From Clostridium sp. chh4-2 (GTDB taxonomy: Bacteria > Bacillota > Clostridia > Lachnospirales > Lachnospiraceae): a DNA stretch of 64,000 nt. The notes below the pieces were generated by a model. That model saw nothing but the letters and a program-made list of their open reading frames with translations. It made no database searches and was not told the origin of the DNA. The DNA lies in contig NZ_PKUU01000001.1 of NCBI RefSeq assembly GCF_002899675.1, positions 124,001 to 188,000 on the forward strand, read 5' to 3'. The translations under genes and the position numbers were made by a program. Below, in pieces: positions 36,144 through 44,780 of this stretch; the stretch's first letter is position 1; every line of letters starts with the position of its first letter.

Positions 36144-37451
36144 CTATTTTCTCGATTGCTTCCTTAGCCTCTTCTCCAACAGTTCCACGCACAGCAGGGT
36201 GTTTCGCAAAATGTGATAGGGATCCTTCACCGGCAGGGCCACCACCTTCTCCTGGGGCCTGCCGTCCCTCATGCGGATCTGGATCCACTCCCGGATTTCC
36301 CGGTCCGGATTCGGGAAAACATCATAGGTGTAATCAAAAATCCTATAGAACCATTGAAGCAGCTCAGGATCTCCGGTACGGTCATACAAAAGCAAGGTGG
36401 TGTAAAGCGCTTCGGAATGCACCCACCAAAGCTTGCTTCCCCAGTCATCCCGCACCAGATGCATTTGCGGCTCATTCTTTGCATCGCCCACATCACCCTC
36501 CATGCCCGGCTTCCCATCACAGGTGATAAAGTGGTACAGCCCTCCAAACTCCTTGTCCCAGCCAGTTTCCAGGGTCTTTTTGGTGATGGCTGCAAGCTTA
36601 TCAAAATAGCGGCTGTCGCCCCGCTGATCCATAGCCTCCAACTGGAACCACATATCCTCCAGAGTATGTCCCGGATTAATATGCTGTCCAAAGAGATTCT
36701 GCGAAAAACCTCCCTGGGCATACTTGAATTCATGCACCAGGTTATTTTCATCGGTAAATTCCTCAAACACGGAAGAGGCGCAGTGATCGATGCAGGAGAG
36801 AATCTTTCCGCAGTAATCCACATCGAATACCTTTGCTGCCTCCAAAAGCTCGGTGCTCACATTAGTCAATCCCATGGGCTTGCCGTGATCCTGATAGTCA
36901 GTGGAAAGAGGATAGGGCATGGAATGGTAACTGCCTTTTTCATATCGGTCCAGGATAGAATCATACAGCTTCTTTGCAAACATCCAGCTCTCCGGGTCAT
37001 TGGCAGCCAAGGAGTAGCGGGCCAGCCCGCTGGCCACGAAGCAGTCCGCCGCAATACCCGCATCCAGCGCATCACATCCCTTCGAATACTTAGGCGTACC
37101 ATCCGCTTCCAGCAGGAAGGCACAGCGCCAGTCATCCTCCCCAATCAGCACATTCTTCATCAGGAAATCCCGGCCGTTCCTGGCATACTCAAGGAATGTC
37201 TTCCGCTGCGCCTTAGTAAAGGTTCCTCCCTCCATCTGGGAGAGACGGGAAAAAACCCACACAAAACGTCCCTGAGACCAGACATACTTATCCCTGGAAA
37301 TCAGCCGGCTCCCATCATTGGTAAAACAATTAAAATACCCCCCGTTTTCTCTGTCAAGGCAACGGGGCATCCAGAAACTTAAGAGCTCGTCGGTCAACTG
37401 GTTGCGAAAAAAGCCCAGCAGGCTTCTTGTCTCATTGCGATCCATAGTCAT
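36144..37451 (-). CDS. N-acylglucosamine 2-epimerase family protein
   Basis: A 435-residue (alpha/alpha)6-barrel protein of the AGE family, which interconverts N-acetylglucosamine and N-acetylmannosamine or epimerises other sugars. Family features are RDKYVWSQGRFVWVFSRL (about 54-71), the histidine segment INPGHTLEDMWFQLEAM (about 260-276) and KLWWVHSEALYTTLLLYD (about 346-363). The epimerase fits a route from ManNAc to GlcNAc feeding NagA/NagB. A long open frame on the opposite strand is a shadow of this gene. Confidence 0.88.
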   Translation of the reverse strand: MTMDRNETRSLLGFFRNQLTDELLSFWMPRCLDRENGGYFNCFTNDGSRLISRDKYVWSQGRFVWVFSRLSQMEGGTFTKAQRKTFLEYARNGRDFLMKNVLIGEDDWRCAFLLEADGTPKYSKGCDALDAGIAADCFVASGLARYSLAANDPESWMFAKKLYDSILDRYEKGSYHSMPYPLSTDYQDHGKPMGLTNVSTELLEAAKVFDVDYCGKILSCIDHCASSVFEEFTDENNLVHEFKYAQGGFSQNLFGQHINPGHTLEDMWFQLEAMDQRGDSRYFDKLAAITKKTLETGWDKEFGGLYHFITCDGKPGMEGDVGDAKNEPQMHLVRDDWGSKLWWVHSEALYTTLLLYDRTGDPELLQWFYRIFDYTYDVFPNPDREIREWIQIRMRDGRPQEKVVALPVKDPYHILRNTLLCVELLEKRLRKQSRK

Positions 37452-37479
37452 ACTCTCCTTTCCGTATATCCCACAAAGT

Positions 37480-38649
37480 TTACAGCCCGTCTCTTACGAT
37501 ATTGCCCTTTGCCATAATAAAGACAGGAAAAAAGTTATCATCCAAAATTAGTAAATCCGCGTCAAAGCCAGCCTGAATACGCCCCTTGTTCTTCAATCCA
37601 ATGCGATGGGCGGGAGTATCCGTAAGCATCCTCACTCCGTCTTTCAAAGGAATACCTGCATCTACCACTGTCCGAAGAAGCCGATCTGTTGTGGCTACAC
37701 TGCCTGCGAAGGCGCTTTCATCCGGCAGCTTCATCACCCCGTCCTTATAGATCATGGCAGTACCGCCGGCATAAACGACTTCCCCCTCCTTTACCTTCCA
37801 GCCGGCAAAACGCTGGGCATCGGTAATAAGCTCCACTCTGTCAGCACCCTTCAGACGATATGCCAGCTGAATCATGGTATGGGGGAGATGGCACCCATCG
37901 GCAATTATCTGCGTGCTTAGCTCGTCCATCACCAGGGCAGTCTCCACTACGCCGGGAATGCGAAAGCCTTTGACCCTCTTAAATGTGGAGCACGCGGAAT
38001 ACAAATGAGTAACATCACAAAAACCATGGACAACGGCCTGGCGCACATGTTCCTCACTGGCGTCGGAATGGGCAATGCTTACCGCCACCCCTCGGGCAGT
38101 CAATGCATCTGACAATGCGAATGCCCCCTCCAGCTCCGGAGCGATGCCAACCATGCGTATGTCCTCCGCCAATTCCAGCATCCACTGCCAGCTTCCTTCA
38201 GAGGGGGACATTATAGCTCCGGGCTGCTGTGCCCCCGCCTGCCTGGGGGATAAGTAGGGTCCTTCTAAATGAATCCCGGCAATCGTGGCTTTAGAGCGGG
38301 CGCTTCTCATTGCCTGCTTCACCCCAAGGGCAGCCTTATTCATTTGTCCTGCCGGCGCACACTCTATGGTGGGAAGAAGGGTTGTGGTGCCATACACCAG
38401 ATGGGCATTAGCCATAGTAATGATGGCATCTTCCGTGCCCTCCAATGCCTGTGATCCGCCGCCGCCATGCACATGTAAATCAACAAAACCGGGACACAAA
38501 ATTCTCCCTCCCGCATCAATCACCATCGCTCCCTCAGGAGCCTGAATACTTGGAGCCACTTCGATAATCTTCCCCTCATCTACCAGGACACACCCGGAAT
38601 ATTGAGAAAAAGGGCTGACAACCATGGCATTTTGGAAACAATAAATCAC
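37480..38649 (-). CDS. nagA: N-acetylglucosamine-6-phosphate deacetylase
   Basis: About 389 residues of the NagA amidohydrolase family. It shows CPGFVDLHVHGGGGSQAL (about 54-71), IHLEGPYLSPRQAGAQQPGA with the metal-binding glutamate, VSIAHSDASEEHVRQAV, and the catalytic Asp region FAGSVATTDRLL. It deacetylates GlcNAc-6-P to glucosamine-6-P for NagB. As first gene of the operon it is 28 bases before the epimerase. A GTG at 38647-38649 has the right distance to AGGAGG; a TTG two codons upstream is too close. Confidence 0.93.
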   Translation of the reverse strand: MIYCFQNAMVVSPFSQYSGCVLVDEGKIIEVAPSIQAPEGAMVIDAGGRILCPGFVDLHVHGGGGSQALEGTEDAIITMANAHLVYGTTTLLPTIECAPAGQMNKAALGVKQAMRSARSKATIAGIHLEGPYLSPRQAGAQQPGAIMSPSEGSWQWMLELAEDIRMVGIAPELEGAFALSDALTARGVAVSIAHSDASEEHVRQAVVHGFCDVTHLYSACSTFKRVKGFRIPGVVETALVMDELSTQIIADGCHLPHTMIQLAYRLKGADRVELITDAQRFAGWKVKEGEVVYAGGTAMIYKDGVMKLPDESAFAGSVATTDRLLRTVVDAGIPLKDGVRMLTDTPAHRIGLKNKGRIQAGFDADLLILDDNFFPVFIMAKGNIVRDGL

Positions 38650-38662
38650 TGGCAATCCCTCC

Positions 38663-38736
38663 TATTCAAATAATATATGAATATTATATACCATACGTTT
38701 TCGCAATGACATTGCAATATATTTGAATAATATTGC
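38663..38736 (-). promoter_or_regulatory. Promoter and operator region of the amino-sugar operon
   Basis: On the minus strand a perfect -10 TATAAT lies at 38683-38688 with no good -35 (TGTCAT), as expected for an activated promoter. Two inverted repeats flank it: TATTCA/TGAATA (38663-38668/38678-38683) and GCAATAT/ATATTGC (38714-38720/38730-38736). The second lies where an activator such as the AraC-family protein could bind. The rest of 38737-39040 is AT-rich without any gene. Confidence 0.45.
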
Positions 38737-38849
38737 GTTTTTTATGATTGTTTTTTTATCCGTCCAAAGCTCCTTTTTGGGTTATTATGAAATAGTAATA
38801 ATATGATAAAACCAGAAATGCCGAATAATTGCAGGAAATCTCCACATAA

Positions 38850-38876
38850 AAAGGACATCCGCTAAGGATGCCCTTT
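38850..38876. terminator. Hairpin in the rpmF-nagA interval
   Basis: AAAGGACATCC pairs with GGATGCCCTTT around a 5-base loop and is followed by TTTATAATAT on the plus strand. Whether it ends a transcript is unclear, since both flanking genes run the other way. Confidence 0.4.
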
Positions 38877-39044
38877 TATAATATAATCCAGCCCCAAAGG
38901 ATACTGGAGTGACACGATTTTATTAAGTTGTTATTTATGAGCTAAACTGCTGGAATGAAGTCCTGTTGCTTCTCCTTTCATTGGTCAAGACACAGTTCAA
39001 CTGTTGGAAAATTTCATCTCTTCACCAAAAGGCGAAAATCAGGC

Positions 39045-39080
39045 AAAAAAACAAGGCTCTTCCGAAAAGGAAGAACCTTG
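39045..39080 (-). terminator. Intrinsic terminator of rpmF operon
   Basis: Stem CAAGGTTCTTCC/GGAAGAGCCTTG (39052-39063 with 39069-39080; one wobble pair) with a 5-base loop, then TTTTTTT on the minus strand. It lies 43 bases after the rpmF stop and is repeated at 28918-28946. Confidence 0.85.
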
Positions 39081-39122
39081 TTTTACACGGCTAATAAAGC
39101 CATTTTGCGTTAATTACTGTAA

Positions 39123-39302
39123 TTAGTCAACACTGATGATTTCTTTCTTGTTATAAGATCCACAAGCTTTGCAAACTCTGTGTGGCATCATAAGTTCTCC
39201 GCATTTGCTGCATTTAACTAAATTTGGAGCGCTCATCTTCCAGTTTGCTCTACGTTTATCTCTTCTAGCTTTTGAAGATTTATTCTTTGGACAGATAGAC
39301 AT
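39123..39302 (-). CDS. rpmF: 50S ribosomal protein L32
   Basis: A 59-residue protein starting MSICPKNKSSKARRDKRRAN. The zinc-ribbon cysteines are present as CSKCGE and CKACGS, so this is the Zn-binding form. It ends KKEIISVD. The gene begins two bases after the DUF177 stop and its AAGGAGGTG site overlaps that stop, the usual tight coupling. A partial copy of its 3' end lies at 28990-29022. Confidence 0.95.
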   Translation of the reverse strand: MSICPKNKSSKARRDKRRANWKMSAPNLVKCSKCGELMMPHRVCKACGSYNKKEIISVD

Positions 39303-39304
39303 GG

Positions 39305-39832
39305 TTACACCTCCTTAAACTGATTAAAAATATCCTGGATCAACGACATTCTTGGGTCTAGCGAACTCCTATCACAGCCGCAAGTCTCATGATTGAGATT
39401 CGCACCACATCTATTACAAATCCCCTTGCAATCTTCATCGCACAGGACTTTCATAGGTAAGTTCAGCAGCAGTTCATTACAAACCAGCTGGTCTACATCC
39501 AGATTATAACCACTTACGTAGGGTTGTTCATCCAGTTCTTCGATCCGCTCTTCTTCAGTCTGTTTCATATCTAAAGAAGCTTCTATTGATAGATCAAAGT
39601 CATTCCTCACCGGGTCAAGGCAACGGCTGCACGGTATCATCAAAGAAAGTTTTGCCTTTCCTTCCAAAAATAAAGTGCGGTCGCCGAGATTCCTGACCTT
39701 TAAAGTCACCGGCTCTGCATCGACAACATCATACACACCATCCGGGGCATGAAATTGCTTCATCTCAATATCTTGTACGTAGATCTTCTCTTTTCCTTCA
39801 CTGGTAAACAACTCAGACAAATTAATAAGCAT
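39305..39832 (-). CDS. DUF177 (YceD-family) protein
   Basis: A 175-residue member of the YceD/DUF177 family, nearly always encoded directly before rpmF. Four cysteines in CDEDCKGICNRCG and a further pair in CGCDRSS suggest a metal-binding C-terminus; an earlier CSRCLDPV adds a pair. In plants and bacteria the family has been linked to 23S rRNA accumulation. It follows ackA after 88 bases. Confidence 0.9.
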   Translation of the reverse strand: MLINLSELFTSEGKEKIYVQDIEMKQFHAPDGVYDVVDAEPVTLKVRNLGDRTLFLEGKAKLSLMIPCSRCLDPVRNDFDLSIEASLDMKQTEEERIEELDEQPYVSGYNLDVDQLVCNELLLNLPMKVLCDEDCKGICNRCGANLNHETCGCDRSSLDPRMSLIQDIFNQFKEV

Positions 39833-39920
39833 ACAAATCTCCTTACAGATTAAATTCAGGAGCTATACGCACCTCTGCTATTATACATATGTGGATCAAA
39901 TTTGTCAACAGATTCTTTGA

Positions 39921-41117
39921 TTATTTTACCAATTCCAATGTTTCTCTTGCAATTGCAAGCTCTTCATTGGTTGGAATCAGCATAACTTTCACTTTGGAAT
40001 CAGCTGCAGAGATCACTCTCTCTTTTCCGCGCACATCATTTGCTTCGTCATCGATCTTAACGCCCAGATATGCTAAGGACTCACAGATTTTCTTTCTTCC
40101 TGCTTTGTCGTTCTCACCAACACCGGCGGTAAATGCGATTGCATCCACACCGTTCATGGCTGCTGTATAAGCGCCGATATATTTTATAACACGGTAAACG
40201 AATGCGTCAAGAGCAACATCTGCAAGATGATTGCCTTCTGCTTTTGCGTTCTCGATATCGCGGAAATCGCTGGAAATTCCACCGCTCATGCCTAAAACGC
40301 CTGATTTCTTATTCAGGATGTCTAACATCTCGTTAACCGTTTTGCCTTCTTTGTTGCAGATGAACTGAACAACAGCCGGATCGATATCACCGCTTCTGGT
40401 TCCCATGATAAGGCCTTCAAGAGGTGTAAGTCCCATGCTGGTATCCACACATTTGCCTCCGATGGAAGCGGAAACGCTTGCGCCGTTTCCAAGATGGCAT
40501 ACGATCACTTTTGCTGTTTCAGGATCTAAGCCGCCGAAACGGATTGCTTCTTTAGAAACAAAGCTGTGGCTGGTTCCGTGGAAGCCATATCTTCTGATGC
40601 CGTATTTCTCATAGTATTCATGAGGAATTGCATACATATAAGCTTTCTCAGGCATTGACATACCAAAAGCGGTATCGAATACTGCTACGTTCGGAGTTCC
40701 CGGCATAGCTTCTTCACAGGCTTCAATACCCATTAAGTTTGCAGGATTATGAAGAGGTCCTAAATCGAAGCAGTCGCGGATTACTTTTTTAACATCTTCA
40801 TTTACAATGATGGAATCGCTGTAAATGGTTCCGCCGTGAAGCACGCGGTGTCCGACTGCAGAAATCTCGCTGGTATCTTTGATAACGCCGTATTCCGGAT
40901 TCTGAAGAGCGTCCATAACCATCTTGATCGCAGTTGTATGAGTCGGCATTGGGCTTTCCACCACATATTTTTCTTTTCCTGCCGGTTCATGTGTTAATTT
41001 TGATCCCTCGATACCAATTCTTTCGCATAAGCCCTTTGCGATTACGCTTTCGTTGTCCATATCAATTAACTGATATTTTAATGAAGAGCTTCCGCAGTTC
41101 AATACTAAAATTTTCAT
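39921..41117 (-). CDS. ackA: Acetate kinase
   Basis: A 398-residue kinase making acetate and ATP from acetyl phosphate. It begins MKILVLNCGSSSLKYQLI, and contains FDTAFGMSMPEKAYMYAIP, GFHGTSHSFVS, HLGNGASVSA and TAGVGEND, all standard. The ATG at 41115-41117 is preceded by AAGGAG; the GTG three codons upstream is discarded. It forms an operon with pta, 23 bases apart, for fermentative ATP formation. Confidence 0.98.
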   Translation of the reverse strand: MKILVLNCGSSSLKYQLIDMDNESVIAKGLCERIGIEGSKLTHEPAGKEKYVVESPMPTHTTAIKMVMDALQNPEYGVIKDTSEISAVGHRVLHGGTIYSDSIIVNEDVKKVIRDCFDLGPLHNPANLMGIEACEEAMPGTPNVAVFDTAFGMSMPEKAYMYAIPHEYYEKYGIRRYGFHGTSHSFVSKEAIRFGGLDPETAKVIVCHLGNGASVSASIGGKCVDTSMGLTPLEGLIMGTRSGDIDPAVVQFICNKEGKTVNEMLDILNKKSGVLGMSGGISSDFRDIENAKAEGNHLADVALDAFVYRVIKYIGAYTAAMNGVDAIAFTAGVGENDKAGRKKICESLAYLGVKIDDEANDVRGKERVISAADSKVKVMLIPTNEELAIARETLELVK

Positions 41118-41140
41118 AGTTGTCACTTCTCCTTATATTC

Positions 41141-42139
41141 TTAATCGTTCATCTGAGCCTGTACGGCTGTAATTGCAACAACGCCTACGATATCTTCAGC
41201 GGAACATCCTCTGGATAAATCATTAACCGGTTTTGCAATACCCTGGCACATCGGGCCGTAAGCTTCTGCTTTTGCAAGTCTCTGTACTAATTTATAACCG
41301 ATATTTCCTGCATCTAAGTCCGGGAATACTAATACATTGGCCTGTCCGGCTACTTTGCTTTCCGGAGCTTTTGAAGATCCGATGCTTGGAACGATTGCTG
41401 CGTCTAACTGAAGTTCTCCGTCAAGAGCCAGTTCAGGAGCGGATTCTTTAGCGATTCTGGTTGCTTCCACAACTTTTGTCACATCATCATGTTTTGCGCT
41501 TCCCATAGAGGAATGGGATAACATAGCAACTTTTGGTTCCTTCTCAACTAACATACGGAAGCTCTCTGCGGAAGAAATAGCGATTGCAGCCAGTTCATCC
41601 GGGTTCGGGTTCTGGTTTAATCCGCAGTCAGCGAATACGAAAGTACCGTTCTCGCCATATTCACAGTTTGGAACTTCCATTAAGAAAAATGCGGAAACCA
41701 GTTTGGTGCCCGGTTTTGTTTTAATGATCTGTAAGCATGGTCTTAATGTGTTTGCTGTAGAATGGCAGGCGCCGGATACCATACCGTCGGCATCTCCGTT
41801 TTTAATCATCAGACAGCCGTAGTATGCATAATCTTTCATCATAGTAGCTCTTGCATCTTCCGGTGTAAGTCCTTTTGATTTTCTCAGTTCTACGAATAAA
41901 TCCACATATTCCTGTGTCTTTTCATAAGTAAATGGATTAACGATGGTTGCCTTGGAAATATCTAAGCCTTCGCTGTTAGCAGCCACTTCTTCAGGTGTAC
42001 CGATAATAATCAGATTTGCTAAGTCTTCCTTTAAAATCTGTTCAGCGGCTACAAAAGTTCTTCTGTCCATGGACTCAGGAAGAACGATAGTTTTTTTGTC
42101 ATTTTTTGCTCTTGCTTTAATTACATCAATAAATCCCAT
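41141..42139 (-). CDS. pta: Phosphate acetyltransferase
   Basis: A 332-residue enzyme converting acetyl-CoA and phosphate to acetyl phosphate. It starts MGFIDVIKARAKNDKKTIVLPES, and includes MVSGACHSTANTLRP, the FADCGLNQNP region, MLSHSSMGSAKH and DLDAGNIGYKLVQRLA, which match the short (non-DRTGG) Pta class of Firmicutes. It is upstream of ackA; TmcAL is divergent from it. Confidence 0.98.
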   Translation of the reverse strand: MGFIDVIKARAKNDKKTIVLPESMDRRTFVAAEQILKEDLANLIIIGTPEEVAANSEGLDISKATIVNPFTYEKTQEYVDLFVELRKSKGLTPEDARATMMKDYAYYGCLMIKNGDADGMVSGACHSTANTLRPCLQIIKTKPGTKLVSAFFLMEVPNCEYGENGTFVFADCGLNQNPNPDELAAIAISSAESFRMLVEKEPKVAMLSHSSMGSAKHDDVTKVVEATRIAKESAPELALDGELQLDAAIVPSIGSSKAPESKVAGQANVLVFPDLDAGNIGYKLVQRLAKAEAYGPMCQGIAKPVNDLSRGCSAEDIVGVVAITAVQAQMND

Positions 42140-42318
42140 GATATAATACCCCTTTCATCTTTTCGCATTTATCTATATTATATACCACTTGTTTTTTGTA
42201 TACAAGCCATATTTTTCTATTTCCGTGTATTTTTTTTCGTCCAAACAATAATCCTTTACCATAGGAGGATTCTTTCGTATAATAAATCTATTAAATTGCG
42301 AGCAGAAAGGTAGGCAGT

Positions 42319-43548
42319 ATGAAGATTGTCGGTTTAATTGCAGAATATAATCCGTTTCACAACGGTCATTTATATCATATCCAAAAAGCCCGGGAATTAA
42401 CCGGAGCCGATTACGTAATTGTTGTGATGAGCGGAGATTTTGTCCAGCGGGGCACTCCTGCTGTCTATGATAAGTATACGAGAACCCGGATGGCTTTAAA
42501 ATCCGGGGCTGATCTGGTTCTGGAACTTCCTGTCCTGTTCGCGACCAGCAGCGCGGAAGATTTCGCCGCCTGCGGAGTGGCTCTTTTGGACTGTCTGGGC
42601 GTTGTGGATTCCATCTGCTTTGGCAGTGAATGCGGGGAAACAGAACCCTTATCCCGGATTGCCCGGGTTTTATCTGAGGAACCGGAGGAATATCAGGAAT
42701 TGTTAAAAGGTTATGTCCGTTCCGGCCTGACATTTCCGGATGCGCGCGCACAGGCACTTACGTCCTGGCTCTCTTTGAGCGATGAAGAGAGCCGCCTTCT
42801 GCTCTCTCCCAACAATATACTCGGCATTGAATACATGAAAGCCCTTATAAGGAGAGAAAGCCGGATCAAGCCGGTAACTGTAAAACGAAACGGCCACGGC
42901 TACCACGATCTTTCCCTGGCCGGTGAGTTCGCATCGGCAACCGCCATCCGAAAACTGTTAGCCGACCCGGACGGGCTCAGTTCCATCGCTTCCCAGGTTC
43001 CGGAACAGGTGCTGGAAGAAATTTTACAGGGTCTTCCCGTCTTTCCTGACGACCTGACGGAAATTCTCAACTATACGCTTTTATCCCTGGTTCAAAGCGG
43101 CCGGAACCTGACCGAATATCTGGATCTGTCCGAAGAACTGGACAGCCGTATCCGCAGTCTTCTTTTACAGTATCAGACCTTCAGCAACCGGATCGGCGAC
43201 TTAAAGACAAAACAATATACCTACAGCCGCATCAGCCGCTGCCTCCTTCACCTGATTTTAAACAGCAAAAAAGCGGATGCAGTCCGATACAAGGAACTCG
43301 GTTACTGTGGCTATGCCAGAGTGCTGGGATTTCAAAAAAAATCAGCGGAGATCATGACCGGTATCAAAGAACACGGTTCGATTCCGCTGATTACAAAGCC
43401 TTCTTCGGCAAAACAGCTGGTTGACGCCGCATTTTTACCCATGTTGGAGCAGGATTTATACGCGTCCCACATCTATAGCTCCATCCTTTTTTCGAAATAC
43501 GGTACTTTGGCTAAAAATGAATATACCAGGCCCTTTATCACCGTTTAA
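42319..43548 (+). CDS. tmcAL: tRNA(Met) cytidine acetate ligase
   Basis: A 409-residue nucleotidyltransferase-fold protein (old name YlbM). The N-terminal motif GLIAEYNPFHNGHLYHI (about 5-21) has the HxGH-type ATP site, and further segments VVMSGDFVQRGTPAV and SPNNILGIEYMKAL are characteristic. In Bacillus subtilis it forms N4-acetylcytidine at the elongator tRNA-Met wobble base, using acetate and ATP. Lying divergently from pta-ackA, it may draw on acetate metabolism. Its stop overlaps the convergent gene's stop by four bases. Confidence 0.94.
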   Translation: MKIVGLIAEYNPFHNGHLYHIQKARELTGADYVIVVMSGDFVQRGTPAVYDKYTRTRMALKSGADLVLELPVLFATSSAEDFAACGVALLDCLGVVDSICFGSECGETEPLSRIARVLSEEPEEYQELLKGYVRSGLTFPDARAQALTSWLSLSDEESRLLLSPNNILGIEYMKALIRRESRIKPVTVKRNGHGYHDLSLAGEFASATAIRKLLADPDGLSSIASQVPEQVLEEILQGLPVFPDDLTEILNYTLLSLVQSGRNLTEYLDLSEELDSRIRSLLLQYQTFSNRIGDLKTKQYTYSRISRCLLHLILNSKKADAVRYKELGYCGYARVLGFQKKSAEIMTGIKEHGSIPLITKPSSAKQLVDAAFLPMLEQDLYASHIYSSILFSKYGTLAKNEYTRPFITV

Positions 43549-44744
43549 CTGTTTAAAAGCAGTTTGGCAAGCGTTGGCTGCACATGGAGAAAATCAAGGA
43601 TTTCCTGAATTTCTTTTTGGTTATCCTTGCGCTCTCCCTGTTTAACTGCCCGGATCAGAATATTCTTGGGCGTATGTTCCATATCGATGAATTCCAGTAT
43701 CTGAGTGCGGTACCCCTGATTCTCCAGGATTTCGGCTCTCAGCGCATCGGTATATAATGCGGCCATCCGCTCCTTAATCAAACCGTACTGGAAAACAGGC
43801 TTCATCAGCTCGTTCTCCATCTGTTTGTTCCATTCATGCTGGCAGCAGGGCACCGAAAGGATAACCGAAGCGCCCCATGTCACCGCTTTCGCCAGCGCAT
43901 AATCCGTCGCCGTATCGCAGGCATGAAGGGTAACCACCATGTCCACATGATCCACGCCTTCATAAGAGGCGATATCTCCATGGTAGAAATTCAGCTTCTC
44001 AAACCCATATCTCTCACTCAGCTGGTTGCACCTGTTTATCACATCCTGCTTTAAATCCAGGCCAATGATGCGGACCGGATATCCTTTTAATTCCTTCAAA
44101 TAATAATACATCGCAAATGTGAGATAAGACTTTCCGCATCCGAAGTCAATGATCGTCGTCTCTTTACTTTTATCCAATCGCGGTATAATATCTTCGATAA
44201 ACTCCAAAAAACGGTTTATCTGGCGGAATTTATCATATCTGGAACGAACCACCGCCCCCTCTGATGTCATGACACCCAAATCCTCTAAAAATGGAACCGG
44301 ACGCCCCTCTTCCAGCACATACCGTTTTTTACGGTTGTGTTCTAAAACAGGCGGCTTGGCGGTCATCTTGGGCTGGGCAGTCTTGCTGCATTTCACCGTA
44401 ACCGTCCCTTTTTTGCTCACCAAAACACTTCCGTTTCCGATCTGCGACGTGATCTGAGCCTGACGGAACCGGTCTTTTAACAGGTCCATGATGTAGTTCT
44501 TCGCTTCTTCACAAGACAGGTTTTTGTGAAATGCCTGCTTCCCAACAAATTCCTCCGCCTGAAACGTCAGCGCTCCCCGCAGCAACAGGGGGCGCACCTT
44601 TACTTTCATACAGCCTTCTTTGCTGACCGGATTGCTGATAATGACCTGAAGCAGACGGTCATTTAAAAAATATTCCAATGTGGATTCTAATCGATTATCT
44701 GTTATCAATGGTTTTACTCCTGTTTTATATTCTTGTTTCATCAT
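43545..44744 (-). CDS. Class I SAM-dependent methyltransferase (Methyltransf_32-like)
   Basis: A 399-residue protein. The C-terminal half is a Rossmann methyltransferase: TIIDFGCGKSYLTFAMYYYL (about 192-211), RIIGLDLKQDVIN, and VTLHACDTATDYALAKAV, the latter typical of the METTL25/Methyltransf_32 group thought to act on RNA or protein. The first 170 residues form a separate domain with no motif I know. Target unknown. It is preceded by a terminator and convergent with tmcAL. Confidence 0.82.
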   Translation of the reverse strand: MMKQEYKTGVKPLITDNRLESTLEYFLNDRLLQVIISNPVSKEGCMKVKVRPLLLRGALTFQAEEFVGKQAFHKNLSCEEAKNYIMDLLKDRFRQAQITSQIGNGSVLVSKKGTVTVKCSKTAQPKMTAKPPVLEHNRKKRYVLEEGRPVPFLEDLGVMTSEGAVVRSRYDKFRQINRFLEFIEDIIPRLDKSKETTIIDFGCGKSYLTFAMYYYLKELKGYPVRIIGLDLKQDVINRCNQLSERYGFEKLNFYHGDIASYEGVDHVDMVVTLHACDTATDYALAKAVTWGASVILSVPCCQHEWNKQMENELMKPVFQYGLIKERMAALYTDALRAEILENQGYRTQILEFIDMEHTPKNILIRAVKQGERKDNQKEIQEILDFLHVQPTLAKLLLNS

Positions 44745-44750
44745 AACATA

Positions 44751-44777
44751 AAAACCACCTGTCAGCCAGGTGGTTTT
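44751..44777 (-). terminator. Intrinsic terminator after the histidine phosphatase gene
   Basis: Perfect arms AAAACCACCT (44751-44760) and AGGTGGTTTT (44768-44777) with a 7-base loop; the minus strand ends in TTTT. It lies four bases after the phosphatase stop, so the methyltransferase gene needs its own or read-through transcription. Confidence 0.8.
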
Positions 44778-44780
44778 CCA

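Noticed and set aside
36213..37382. Long open frame of 389 residues opposite the epimerase gene
   Set aside because: It lies fully within the AGE-family gene on the other strand, which has clear family motifs; the frame is a codon-bias shadow.
38701..38720. CcpA catabolite-response site before nagA
   Set aside because: The minus strand TTGCGAAAACGTATGG matches the left half of the consensus but not the right half, so the call is too weak.
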